A DNA stretch of 64,000 nt, taken from NCBI RefSeq assembly GCF_016428755.1, contig NZ_JAELTI010000010.1, positions 23,215 to 87,214 of the forward strand. Direction: 5' to 3'. The translations under genes were made by a program, and so were the position numbers. Positions 15,668 to 24,184 of the stretch are shown here, one piece after another (the first letter of the stretch is position 1; every line of letters begins with the position of its first letter). This stretch comes from Allobosea sp. ASV33 (lineage in GTDB: Bacteria > Pseudomonadota > Alphaproteobacteria > Rhizobiales > Beijerinckiaceae). Below the pieces are notes generated by a model that ran no database searches, was not told the origin of the DNA, and saw only the letters and a program-made list of their open reading frames with translations.

Positions 15668-17596
15668 TCAACGCTCCCGCAAGCTGTCGTGCTGGTAGCG
15701 GGCGAGCGGCGAGAGCAGATAGCTGATGATCCGCCGCCGGCCCGTCTTGATCTCCGCCGTCACGGCCATGCCGGGCGACAGATTGACCTGCTTGTCCTCG
15801 ACCGCGAGCTGCGTGCGATCCAGCGAGATCCGGGCGGAATAGAGCAGTTCCTGGCCACGCGGCTCGCTGCTCTCGTTCCCGGCCCCCGACGTCTTGTCTC
15901 CGCCATTGCCGGGCGCCTTGTCGCGCGCGATCGCATCCTGTGAGATGCTCAGGATCGTGCCGTGCAGCAGGCCGTAGCGCGTGAAGTTGAAGGTATCGAC
16001 CTTGACCGCCGCAGCCTGGCCCGCACTGACGAAGCCGATATCGCGGTTCGAGATCATCGCCTCGATTTCGAGCCGGCTATCGGCCGGGACGATGTAGAGC
16101 AAGGTCTGCGCGGGGGTCACGACGCCGCCGACCGTGTGGATCGCGAGCTGCTGGACCATGCCGTCGACCGGCGCCGTCAGCCGTTGCAGGCTCTTGCGCT
16201 GCTCGGTCTTGACGATATCGCGCGCGAGGCCGGCCGCCTTCTGCCGGGCCTTGCTGAGCTCGTCGAACAGGGTCCGCTCGTATTCGGCGATGGTCTTGGT
16301 GCGGGTCTCCATCAACGCCACGACCGCGGCATTGGTCTCGCTGCCGCGCTTCTCCTGAACCAGGATGTCCTGGCGCTGACCGACCAGGTCCTGCAATTCG
16401 GTGAGATAGGTCACCTTGGAGCCAAGCTCCTTCTGGAAGAGCTGCTCGCGAATCTCGACCCGCTGCTGAAGCGGCACGATCGTCGACTTGAGCTTGTCGA
16501 CGGAGGCCTGGATCGTGTCGCGCTCCGCCACCTTCTGGGCAAGCTGGCCGTCGATCGTGGCGAGCTTGGCCTTCTGCTCGCTGCTCTGGCTGATCAGCAG
16601 CCCGCGATAGACCTGGAGCAGATCGGGCGGCGCATCCGCCGGCGGCTTGAAGGCCGCCAGGGCATTGTCCTTGTCGTCGATCGCGGCCTGCAATCTGGCC
16701 ATGTCGAGGCGCGCGGCCATCAGGTCGCCCTGCAGGTGGCCGAGCTCAGCTTCGACAGCGGTCGTGTCGAGATCGACCAGCACGTCGCCGGCCTTGACGC
16801 TCTGGCCGTCGCGGACCCGGATCGCCCGCACGACGCCGGTCTCGAAAGGCTGGATCATCTTGATCCGGTCGCTCGGGATGATCTTGCCCGGCGCGACGGC
16901 GACGATGTCGACCGTGCCGATACAGGCCCAGGCCAGCGCCGCGGCGAAGACCGAGATGATGCTGAACCCGATGATGCGCCCCAAGGGTGACGGCGGCGTC
17001 TCGACGATCTCGAGCGCGGCCGGCAGGAAGGCGAGCTCCAGCGAGCGCAGGCGCTTCTCGTCGGTCGAGCGGGTGATGATCGCCTGCTGCAGCGCCTGCG
17101 AGCGCATGGCGATGCCGCTCACGGCGCTGCGGGTGTTTTCCGCGCCCCAGCGCGCCGTCGTCACGAGGGCCTGGCGCGCCCGCTCCGTCACCGCCTCGTC
17201 GAAGCGCGGGATCAAGCCCGCCTTGGCCGGCTCCAGCAGGATGACGCGGCCATTCCATTCGGCCTCGAACTCTTCCCGCGTCATCAGGACCGGCCGCGGG
17301 CTGTCGGCGCCGACGACCAGAACCTTCTCCTCATTGGCCTTGCCGAGCAGGAGGAACCCGCCGTTGCGAAGCCCGGCGATGCAGGGCAACGACAGGCCGG
17401 CGAGCTTCTCCCAGCCGACGGAGCGGGAGCGGCCCCGGAAGCCGTGGGCCCGCGCTCCGCGCAGAATCTCGGCCGGCCCGATGTCCCCCTCGCCCATCTG
17501 CTGGCGAAGCTCATCGGTCGTGACGGAGGCGCCGCGCAGGCGCAGCAGCATTTCCAGGGCGAACAGCCCCGATTGATTATGTGTGGACGCTTGCAT
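15668..17596 (-). CDS. HlyD-family membrane fusion protein with N-terminal C39-peptidase-like domain
   Basis: 642 residues, longer than usual (about 430-480). Residues 7-125 form a C39-like domain: THNQSGLFALEMLLRLRG opens it, with Ser9 where the catalytic Cys would be. The His site reads Asn-Gly-Gly-Phe, so it cannot be a protease. After a helical spacer comes the classical HlyD start (LAFLPAALEIVETPPSPLGR, 188-207), TM 208-227, then the lipoyl half (FETGVVRAIRVRDGQSVKAGDVL), a long coiled-coil hairpin (about 310-470), the second lipoyl half (APVDGMVQQLAIHTVGGVV) and the C-terminal beta-barrel. It bridges inner-membrane transporter and TolC-type channel. The ABC gene lies 90 bp upstream. No TolC gene is seen in the window. 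Confidence 0.92.
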   Translation of the reverse strand: MQASTHNQSGLFALEMLLRLRGASVTTDELRQQMGEGDIGPAEILRGARAHGFRGRSRSVGWEKLAGLSLPCIAGLRNGGFLLLGKANEEKVLVVGADSPRPVLMTREEFEAEWNGRVILLEPAKAGLIPRFDEAVTERARQALVTTARWGAENTRSAVSGIAMRSQALQQAIITRSTDEKRLRSLELAFLPAALEIVETPPSPLGRIIGFSIISVFAAALAWACIGTVDIVAVAPGKIIPSDRIKMIQPFETGVVRAIRVRDGQSVKAGDVLVDLDTTAVEAELGHLQGDLMAARLDMARLQAAIDDKDNALAAFKPPADAPPDLLQVYRGLLISQSSEQKAKLATIDGQLAQKVAERDTIQASVDKLKSTIVPLQQRVEIREQLFQKELGSKVTYLTELQDLVGQRQDILVQEKRGSETNAAVVALMETRTKTIAEYERTLFDELSKARQKAAGLARDIVKTEQRKSLQRLTAPVDGMVQQLAIHTVGGVVTPAQTLLYIVPADSRLEIEAMISNRDIGFVSAGQAAAVKVDTFNFTRYGLLHGTILSISQDAIARDKAPGNGGDKTSGAGNESSEPRGQELLYSARISLDRTQLAVEDKQVNLSPGMAVTAEIKTGRRRIISYLLSPLARYQHDSLRER

Positions 17597-17686
17597 GGCG
17601 TTTTTCTTGCTGCGGCTCCCTATCCGGAGATCAACGCAGCACTGGGTTCCCCGGTACAGTGGAAAGGACGATCATCAGACGGCGTC

Positions 17687-19909
17687 TCAGCGCTGGTGGC
17701 CCGCCAGCGCCGGCAGCGTCGCCGCTTCGGAGCGCATGCCCGCGTGGCCTGCCCCCGCTGCGACGCCGCTATTCTCCGGCAGGCCCGACTGGAGCCGGTG
17801 CAGCGTGGCGTATCGCCCGCCTGTCCGCACCAGCTTCTCATGCGTGCCGTCCTCGATCAGCCGGCCGCTCTCGATCGTGACGATGCGATCGGCCATCCGG
17901 AGCGTCGAGAGACGATGCGCGATGATGAGCACGGTGCGGGACCGCGCGATCTGCGCCATGTTCTGCTGGATGATGTGCTCGCTCTCGTAGTCGAGCGCGC
18001 TGGTCGCTTCGTCGAAGATCAGGATGCGCGGGTCGGTCGCCAGCGCACGGGCGATGGCGATGCGCTGGCGCTGCCCGCCCGACAGGCTGCCGCCGCGCTC
18101 GCCGACGACCGTGTCATAGCCCTCGGGCAGCTTCAGGATGAAGTCATGCGCGCCGGCGAGCTTGGCGGCCTCGATCACCTTGTCGGCCGGCAAGGCCGGA
18201 TCGGCCAAGGCGATATTGTCGCGGATCGAGCGGTTGAACAGGATGTTGTCCTGCAGGACCACGCCGATCTGGCGGCGAAGCCAGGACGGATCGATCTGGG
18301 CGACATCCACCCCGTCGATCAGGACCCGGCCGCTTTCCGGCACGTAGAGGCGCTGGGCGAGCTTGGCCAGCGTGCTCTTGCCTGAACCGGACGGCCCGAC
18401 GATCCCGATCATCTGCCCGGCCGGAATGGTCAGGTTGATGTTGTGCAGGATCTCCGGCCCGTCGACCCGGTACCGGAAGGTGACATGCTCGAAGCTGATG
18501 TCGCCGCGGATCGCAGGCAGCGCCGTCCGGTTCGGATTGTAGGACGGCTCCGGCGTGGTGTTGAGGATGTCGCCGAGACGGGCGATCGACAGGCGCGTCT
18601 GGTGGAAATCCTGCCAGATCTGAGCCAGCCGCAGGACCGGGCCGCTGACGCGGCCCGCGAGCAGGTTGAACGCCACGAGCTCGCCGACCGAGAGCTCCCC
18701 CCCGATGACCAGCTTGGCGCCGACATAGAGGATCGCGGCGGTCACCAGCTTGCTGACGAGCTGGACGGACTGGCTCGCGATATTGCCCAGGCTCAGCACC
18801 CGGAAGCTCGCCGCGACGTAGGCCGCCAGTTGCTCCTCCCAGCGCTGCTGCATCTGGGGTTCGATCGCCATCGACTTGAGCGTCTCGACCGCCGTGACGC
18901 TTTCGACCAGGAAGGCCTGGTTCTCGGCGCCGCGGGCGAACTTGTCGTCGAGATAGCGCCGGAACAGCGGGGTCACGCCGACCGATATGCCGATATAGAC
19001 CGGCAGCGAGGCCAGCACGATCCAGGTCAGCGTCGGTGAGTAGAAGAACAGCGCCGCGACGAAGACGAGCGTGAAGAACAGGTCGATGACGAGCGTCAGG
19101 CCCGAACTGGTCAGGAAGTTGCGGATATTCTCGAGCTCGCGCACGCGGGCGACGGAATCGCCGACACGCCGCGCCTGGAAATAGCCGATCGGCAGCGCCA
19201 GCAGATGGCGGAACAGGCGCGCGCCGAGCTCGACGTCGATCCGGTTCGTGGTGTGCGAGAACAGATAGGTCCTCAGCGCGCCGAGCACGACCTCGAACAG
19301 GGCGATCGCCACGAGCCCGACCACGAGCACGTCGAGCGTGCTGATGCTGTGATGCACCAGGACCTTGTCGATGACGACCTGGAAGAAGAGCGGCGAGATC
19401 AGGCCGAAGAGCTGGAGGAAGAAGGACGCGACCAGCACCTCGGCGAGGAGCGCGCGATATTTATGGATGGCGCCCATGAACCAGGTGATATCGAAGCGGC
19501 GCGCGAGATCGGTCAGCGTCGCGCGCTTCGTCATCAGGACGAGGCGCCCGTCCCAGATCGCTTCCAGCTCGGCACGCGAGAGCATGCTCGGGCGCGGAGC
19601 GTTCGGCGCCTGGACGAGGATGCTGTCCTCGCCGACACGGCCGAGCACGAGGAAACCGCCATCGCTCAGCGCCGCGATCACCGGCATCGGCGTCTTGGCC
19701 AGGCGTTCCCAGTTCGTGGAGAGAACGCGCGCCTTGAGACCGAGGCCCTTGGCGCAGCGCACCATCTCGGTGACCCCGATGGGCCGCCCCGGGAACTGGT
19801 GCTGGATCTGCTCGGGAAGGACGCTGACGCCCTGACCGCGCAGGATGAAGAGCAGCGCGACGAGACCGTCGTCAGAGATCGGATGGGTATCGTTATCGGG
19901 ATTTTTCAA
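17687..19909 (-). CDS. Type I secretion ABC transporter (HlyB-like) with C39-like domain
   Basis: 740 residues from TTG 19909. Residues about 8-125 are a C39-like domain (Asp at the Cys position in SDDGLVALLF, Gly-Phe at the His position), which in HlyB binds the substrate rather than cleaving it. A six-helix ABC membrane domain runs about 150-430. The ATPase domain has Walker A GPSGSGKS, signature SLSGGQRQRIA, Walker B ILIFDEATSAL and the switch His in IIAHRLS. It exports an unfolded substrate directly out of the cell. The TTG start, preceded by AGGG nine bases upstream, is preferred to ATG 19975, because the latter places the start inside a strong hairpin. The substrate gene is directly upstream. 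Confidence 0.93.
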   Translation of the reverse strand: MKNPDNDTHPISDDGLVALLFILRGQGVSVLPEQIQHQFPGRPIGVTEMVRCAKGLGLKARVLSTNWERLAKTPMPVIAALSDGGFLVLGRVGEDSILVQAPNAPRPSMLSRAELEAIWDGRLVLMTKRATLTDLARRFDITWFMGAIHKYRALLAEVLVASFFLQLFGLISPLFFQVVIDKVLVHHSISTLDVLVVGLVAIALFEVVLGALRTYLFSHTTNRIDVELGARLFRHLLALPIGYFQARRVGDSVARVRELENIRNFLTSSGLTLVIDLFFTLVFVAALFFYSPTLTWIVLASLPVYIGISVGVTPLFRRYLDDKFARGAENQAFLVESVTAVETLKSMAIEPQMQQRWEEQLAAYVAASFRVLSLGNIASQSVQLVSKLVTAAILYVGAKLVIGGELSVGELVAFNLLAGRVSGPVLRLAQIWQDFHQTRLSIARLGDILNTTPEPSYNPNRTALPAIRGDISFEHVTFRYRVDGPEILHNINLTIPAGQMIGIVGPSGSGKSTLAKLAQRLYVPESGRVLIDGVDVAQIDPSWLRRQIGVVLQDNILFNRSIRDNIALADPALPADKVIEAAKLAGAHDFILKLPEGYDTVVGERGGSLSGGQRQRIAIARALATDPRILIFDEATSALDYESEHIIQQNMAQIARSRTVLIIAHRLSTLRMADRIVTIESGRLIEDGTHEKLVRTGGRYATLHRLQSGLPENSGVAAGAGHAGMRSEAATLPALAGHQR

Positions 19910-19940
19910 TCGCCGGACCCTGCATTGATGATGTTGAGCG

Positions 19941-19971
19941 CGTGCACGCGGGGAACAGCCCCGCGTGCACG
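19941..19971 (-). terminator. Strong hairpin between the substrate and transporter genes
   Basis: Perfect 13-bp arms CGTGCACGCGGGG (19941-19953) and CCCCGCGTGCACG (19959-19971) with loop AACAG. It lies 86 bp after the substrate stop and just before the transporter start. There is no T run. It could partly terminate, or stabilise, the substrate transcript so that substrate is made in excess over transporter. Confidence 0.6.
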
Positions 19972-20056
19972 GCATTGAGAGCGTAGGACGCTCCGGTGGG
20001 ATAAAGCAGCGGGCGAGGCCGGGCTCGGCGCAAGGCCTGCCCAGCCCCGCCCACGG

Positions 20057-22519
20057 TCAGGCCTGCGCCTTCGCGAGCGTCTGAGCCGTGTTGTTCAGCC
20101 AGTCCTGCGCCTGGGCGGTGGTGCCCGTCGCGGGGATGGCGAAACTCGACGCCGCATACTGGTCGAGCAAGGCCAGCCGGGACATCGCGGAGCTTTGCGC
20201 CGGCGCAGCCGTGGCTGCGCCGTCGAACGCGTTGACCCCGGCGTCCGAAGCACTGGCTCCGGACTCCGCAGCACCGGGATAGCCGACCGTCCTGCGGTTG
20301 CCGAAGGAGAAGTCGCCTCCCCAAGCCGCATGACCGCCGAACCAGTCGCTCCAAGGAGTCGGTGCCGCGGCCGGCGAGGTCGCAGCCGTGTCCGGGCCTG
20401 TCGCGGCGGGCGCCGGAGCGGCCGGAGCGACGAGATCGGTCGCGGAAGCCAGCGTCGTCGGCTGGCTGGCCGCGACCGTCGCAGCCGTCGTTGCGCTAAC
20501 AGCCAGCGTCCCGGCAGGCTGATGCGGCGCGCCGGCAACATTGACGGCGTTCCCGGCCCGATCCCTGACACCATTCAGGTTGTAGCTGGAGACCTCGAGA
20601 TCGGCAGCCTTTTCGCCGGCCTGCACCTTGTAGTCGAACTGCAAGGTGCTGGTGCCGGCGCCACCGACATATTTGGCGGTGCCCTTGCTGTTCAGCGACA
20701 GGGTCGGCGTGCCGTTGACCGTCACCACCTCGTTGAAGTTGACCGACAACCTGACGATATCGCCGACGCCGACGGTACCGCTGCTGTTGGTGAGCTTCGA
20801 CCCGGTGGCGGCGATCCACTGGACCTTCGGCGCCGTGGTGTCGCCAGCGGCCACGGCGTTGACGACCAGCGTTCCGGCGGGCTGATGCGGCGCCCCGGAA
20901 ACATTGACGGCATTACCGGCCTGATCCTTGACGCCGTTCAGGTTGTAGCTGGAGACCTCCAGGTCGGACGCCTTTTCGCCAGCCTGCACCTTGTAGTCGA
21001 ACTGCAAGGTGCTGGTGCCGGCGCCGCCGACATATTTGGCGGTGCCCTTGCTGTTCAACGACAGGGTCGGCGTGCCGTCGACGGTCATCACCTCGTTGAA
21101 GTTGACCGACAGCCGGACGGTATCGCCAGCGCCGACGGTGCCGCTGCTGTTGGTGAGCTTCGACCCGGTGGCGGCGATCCACTGGACCTTCGGCGCCGTG
21201 GTGTCGCCAGCGGCCTTGGTATCGACGACCAGCGTTCCGGCAGGCTGATACGGGGCGCCCGACAGGCTGAGCGCATTGCCGGCCTTGTCCTTCACTCCGC
21301 TCAGGTTATAGGCGCTGATCGCCAGATCGGCCGTGTTCTGACCGGCCGCTACCTTGTACTCGAACTGCAAGGTATCGGTGCCGGCGCCGCTCACATATTT
21401 GGCCGTGCCCTTGTCGTTGAGCGACAGGGTCGGCGTACCACTCACATTCACCGCTTCGCTGAACTTCAGCGTCAGCCTGACGGTATCGCCGGCATGGACC
21501 GTGCCGGTGCCGTTCGTGACGCCGGGGCCGTTGGCCGCCACCCACTGCACGGTCGGCTTGGTCGTATCGGGAGACGTGCCGGTCGGCGGAGTCGTGACCG
21601 GCGGCGTGGTGACGGGGGGCGTGACGACCGGCGGGGTGGTCACCGGGGGATTAGTGCCGTTGCCGCCGGACGAACCGCCCGTGTTGCCCGAAGGGGTACC
21701 GCCGCTCACGCCCTGGAGCAAAGGCGTGATGCTGCCCATGTCATGCCAGAGCTGGGTCATCGTCGCGTCGTCGAAGGCATTCGCCTGCGCACGAACGTTG
21801 GTGACGCCACCGGCGACGTCGACGACATAGGCGCCGTATTGCTGCATGGCCTTGAAGACCTGCTGGCCCAGCGGAGAAAGGCCGGCAGGCATCGGCGTGC
21901 CCGGCGGAATGCCGAGAAGCTGCCCTTCCTTGACGATACCCGACGCGCTGCCGCCGTCGCTGGAGATCGCCTGGCCGACGGCACCCGCCTTGACGAGCGT
22001 ACCGTCGACGACGAGTTGCAGCGCGTGATCGATCGAGCCGTCCTTGACTTCGTCCTGAACGATCAGGCCGCCAAGCTGGCTTGCCCCGACGGCGGTGATC
22101 CCCGCCGCCAGGAAGGGCGAACTGCTGCCCCATCCGTCGCCGGTGACGATATTTTCGTAGGCCATCGAAACGGCAGACGCAGTCGTCGTGCTGGTCCGTT
22201 TGAATTGCCAGAAATTGTACGCGATGTCGCCATCGATGACGACCAGCTCACCATCGGTGCCCGCGGCGCCATTGGCGGCTGCCGGCATGTGAACGCTGAT
22301 GGTGCCGCCAGGATATCCCCAACCCGCGGGGTAAGTGACCTGGACGAGCGGATCTGAAGCGGAAGCAACGTAAACCGAAGGGGAATATCCATCCCAGGCT
22401 ACACTGTAGTTATACCCAGTCGAAGAAGGCCAACCCAGTTTGGTGAAAGTTGCGTCGCTGGCTAGTGGTGTATTCCAACTCGAAGAAGCGGTGAATGGCC
22501 GGGTTTCGAGTGAGGTCAT
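20057..22519 (-). CDS. Large repeat protein, probable type I secretion substrate
   Basis: 820 residues with no Sec signal peptide. Residues 1-280 form a domain shared with the Sec-exported protein at 24185: ASSSWNTPLASDATF, YVASASDPLVQV, GTDGELVVIDGDIAYNFWQF, DHALQLVV, LSPLGQQVFKAMQQYGAYVV, GGVTNVRAQANAF. A Thr/Pro linker (about 285-322) follows, then three 121-residue Ig-like repeats (about 323-685), and a Ala/Ser/Gly-rich C-terminus that ends with TTAQAQDWLNNTAQTLAKAQ, the presumed uncleaved secretion signal. No RTX nonapeptides are seen. Its place directly before the ABC and membrane fusion genes on the same strand is the main evidence for the export route. Function of the N-terminal domain is unknown. 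Confidence 0.8.
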   Translation of the reverse strand: MTSLETRPFTASSSWNTPLASDATFTKLGWPSSTGYNYSVAWDGYSPSVYVASASDPLVQVTYPAGWGYPGGTISVHMPAAANGAAGTDGELVVIDGDIAYNFWQFKRTSTTTASAVSMAYENIVTGDGWGSSSPFLAAGITAVGASQLGGLIVQDEVKDGSIDHALQLVVDGTLVKAGAVGQAISSDGGSASGIVKEGQLLGIPPGTPMPAGLSPLGQQVFKAMQQYGAYVVDVAGGVTNVRAQANAFDDATMTQLWHDMGSITPLLQGVSGGTPSGNTGGSSGGNGTNPPVTTPPVVTPPVTTPPVTTPPTGTSPDTTKPTVQWVAANGPGVTNGTGTVHAGDTVRLTLKFSEAVNVSGTPTLSLNDKGTAKYVSGAGTDTLQFEYKVAAGQNTADLAISAYNLSGVKDKAGNALSLSGAPYQPAGTLVVDTKAAGDTTAPKVQWIAATGSKLTNSSGTVGAGDTVRLSVNFNEVMTVDGTPTLSLNSKGTAKYVGGAGTSTLQFDYKVQAGEKASDLEVSSYNLNGVKDQAGNAVNVSGAPHQPAGTLVVNAVAAGDTTAPKVQWIAATGSKLTNSSGTVGVGDIVRLSVNFNEVVTVNGTPTLSLNSKGTAKYVGGAGTSTLQFDYKVQAGEKAADLEVSSYNLNGVRDRAGNAVNVAGAPHQPAGTLAVSATTAATVAASQPTTLASATDLVAPAAPAPAATGPDTAATSPAAAPTPWSDWFGGHAAWGGDFSFGNRRTVGYPGAAESGASASDAGVNAFDGAATAAPAQSSAMSRLALLDQYAASSFAIPATGTTAQAQDWLNNTAQTLAKAQA
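20477..21565 (-). repeat. Three tandem 363-bp repeats encoding Ig-like units
   Basis: The period is exactly 363 bp (121 codons), measured from the VQW codons, whose Trp residues are 326, 447 and 568. Units 2 and 3 are nearly identical in DNA over long stretches (for example 20592-20850 against 20955-21213), while unit 1 is more diverged. Each unit contains GDTVRLSVNFNEV-type, GTPTLSLNSKGTAKYV and ADLEVSSYNLNGV-type strands. This points to recent duplication or gene conversion. Confidence 0.9.
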
Positions 22520-23022
22520 ATGCCAATTTCCTTAGATGTATACGAAAGGAACTGGACAGCGAGATTGGGGTAGGCCAGCCGGGTAGCTCTCGCCGATCCA
22601 GGGAGAACGCAGCGGTTAGACAGGCATGCCACGCTTAGGCGTCGGATGACGGGCCATCGCCAACGCCCGCGGCGAATCATTAGGCTCATCCGTCGATAAG
22701 CCTGGCGAGATATCGTGTTTGGAATGTGATGCCAAAACGAAATTGTTCAGATGTTCAAATCTGTGGATAAATTTCAGAAATTTTTATGACCCTTGAGCAT
22801 CATCGATTAACTTACGCGCCCTTCATAAAAATCGGCAATTCGGACGGCGAGAGCCCAAATATTGGAGCTACGCCTGCTGGGCCCAACGCCAGCAGCGCGA
22901 AGTCGAAATCCGCGAATCACCCAAGGGCACCCGCGGCCCTCGAACCGCCTAGGCTCGAAAATCGGCCTGCCGGCGCGATTTATTTCCGCGCCTTTGGACG
23001 GATTTGGCGCGCATGAGCAGTA
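22520..23022. promoter_or_regulatory. AT-rich control region upstream of the substrate gene
   Basis: 503 bp with no supported gene. Much of 22720-22830 is unusually AT-rich for this window and has a short palindrome AAATTTC-A-GAAATTT at 22769-22783. The promoter of the leftward substrate gene should be here, but I could not fix its -35/-10. Confidence 0.45.
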
Positions 23023-24060
23023 TCACCAATGGCCGGCGCCGGTCCCGCGCGCCATCTTGAACTGGGAATTGACAAAAACAATGCAATCCATGCCGAAACC
23101 CAGTATCGCGATACTTGTCCTGCGGACGGTATAAGGGCCGCCCTTGAGAAATGCCGCCGTCCGGGAAAACAACCATGGCCATGGCACCCAGCCAAAACGG
23201 GAATCCGGCAACAGCTTTCTCAATTTCTCCGGCAACCAGCGCGGCGAATTCGCGCTGGCAGAAAGTTCGTTCAGAACCCGCTGGCGGCCTTCCTGCCGAT
23301 GAAGCCGGATGAAGTAGCGAAAAAGAGCTGCGTTGACGGCGCTGCCGATGACGATCCGCGTTTGATGCTTGAGAAGAGCCGCGATGCTTCGCTCTGATGG
23401 ATAGACATGCGTCGCTTCCGGCGATTGAGCTATAAGGCTTTCGTCTTCCGGCCGCGAGAACAAAGACGTGATAATCGCGTGCCTAATGAATCCGTCTTCT
23501 ACGGGCAGTCCTATTGGAAGCTTGATTGCGCGCGCGGCTTCCGAGCGCATCGCATAAAGCTGTCCGCAAATTGCCGTCGTGAGATCGTGGCCGCTTGTTT
23601 TGCTGCCGTTGGCTATAGCCTTTTCGACAAGGCTCAGATCTTGAGGATAAAACTCGATATCCTTCAGAGGCAGGCTCGACGTTGCGACGATGTCCTTTCG
23701 GCAGATTAGAAAATCAACAATATTCTTGATGGCTGAGCGGTCGGGCAAACCGATATCGGCGTCGATGAAGACCAGGATATCGGCGTCTTCCTGTGAAATC
23801 TCATGGACGAAGCGATTCCAGGTTCTCGACTTCCCACCCTCTTTCAAGTCGTGAACCACTGCTACGCCGGGGTTTTCAAACTTCGATAACTCGCTTCGTG
23901 TCACGGCGACCGTATCGTCCGAGCACCCGTTCGCCAGAACAAACAGCCTCGTTGAAAAATCTTCGTGGGAGAATATCGTTTGACTGGAAAGATCGGCCAG
24001 CGTGCGCGCAATCCGATCCTGTTCGTTATGAGCGAATACCGCCAGATCTACATTGATCAT
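23023..24060 (-). CDS. Family 2 glycosyltransferase
   Basis: 345 residues, no clear signal peptide. The start MINVDLAVFAHNEQDRIART is a GT-A nucleotide-sugar fold. The substrate/metal motif is ILVFIDADIGLPDRS, and VEDGFIRHAI is the acceptor-side acidic motif. A hydrophobic C-terminal stretch (TSIAILGFGMDCIVFV) may attach it to the membrane. It should transfer a sugar in repeat-unit assembly; donor and linkage cannot be read. ATG 24060 has GGAG six bases upstream; the longer open frame beyond it is antisense-like coding of the neighbouring gene region. Nearby genes use the same strand. Confidence 0.82.
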   Translation of the reverse strand: MINVDLAVFAHNEQDRIARTLADLSSQTIFSHEDFSTRLFVLANGCSDDTVAVTRSELSKFENPGVAVVHDLKEGGKSRTWNRFVHEISQEDADILVFIDADIGLPDRSAIKNIVDFLICRKDIVATSSLPLKDIEFYPQDLSLVEKAIANGSKTSGHDLTTAICGQLYAMRSEAARAIKLPIGLPVEDGFIRHAIITSLFSRPEDESLIAQSPEATHVYPSERSIAALLKHQTRIVIGSAVNAALFRYFIRLHRQEGRQRVLNELSASANSPRWLPEKLRKLLPDSRFGWVPWPWLFSRTAAFLKGGPYTVRRTSIAILGFGMDCIVFVNSQFKMARGTGAGHW

Positions 24061-24184
24061 CGATCGCTCCGACGCTGTGAAGCAAAGCGGCTCCGCCGGC
24101 GCGTCGAGGGCAACTTGCCCGGTCCGGCCTCCAACGGGGGCAGCGGATTTGGAATTGTCTCGACCGCGAACAACCGTGCCGCTC

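Noticed and set aside
15668..19909. Bacteriocin-type processing transporter
   Set aside because: Both C39-like domains lack the catalytic Cys and His, and the substrate has no double-Gly leader.
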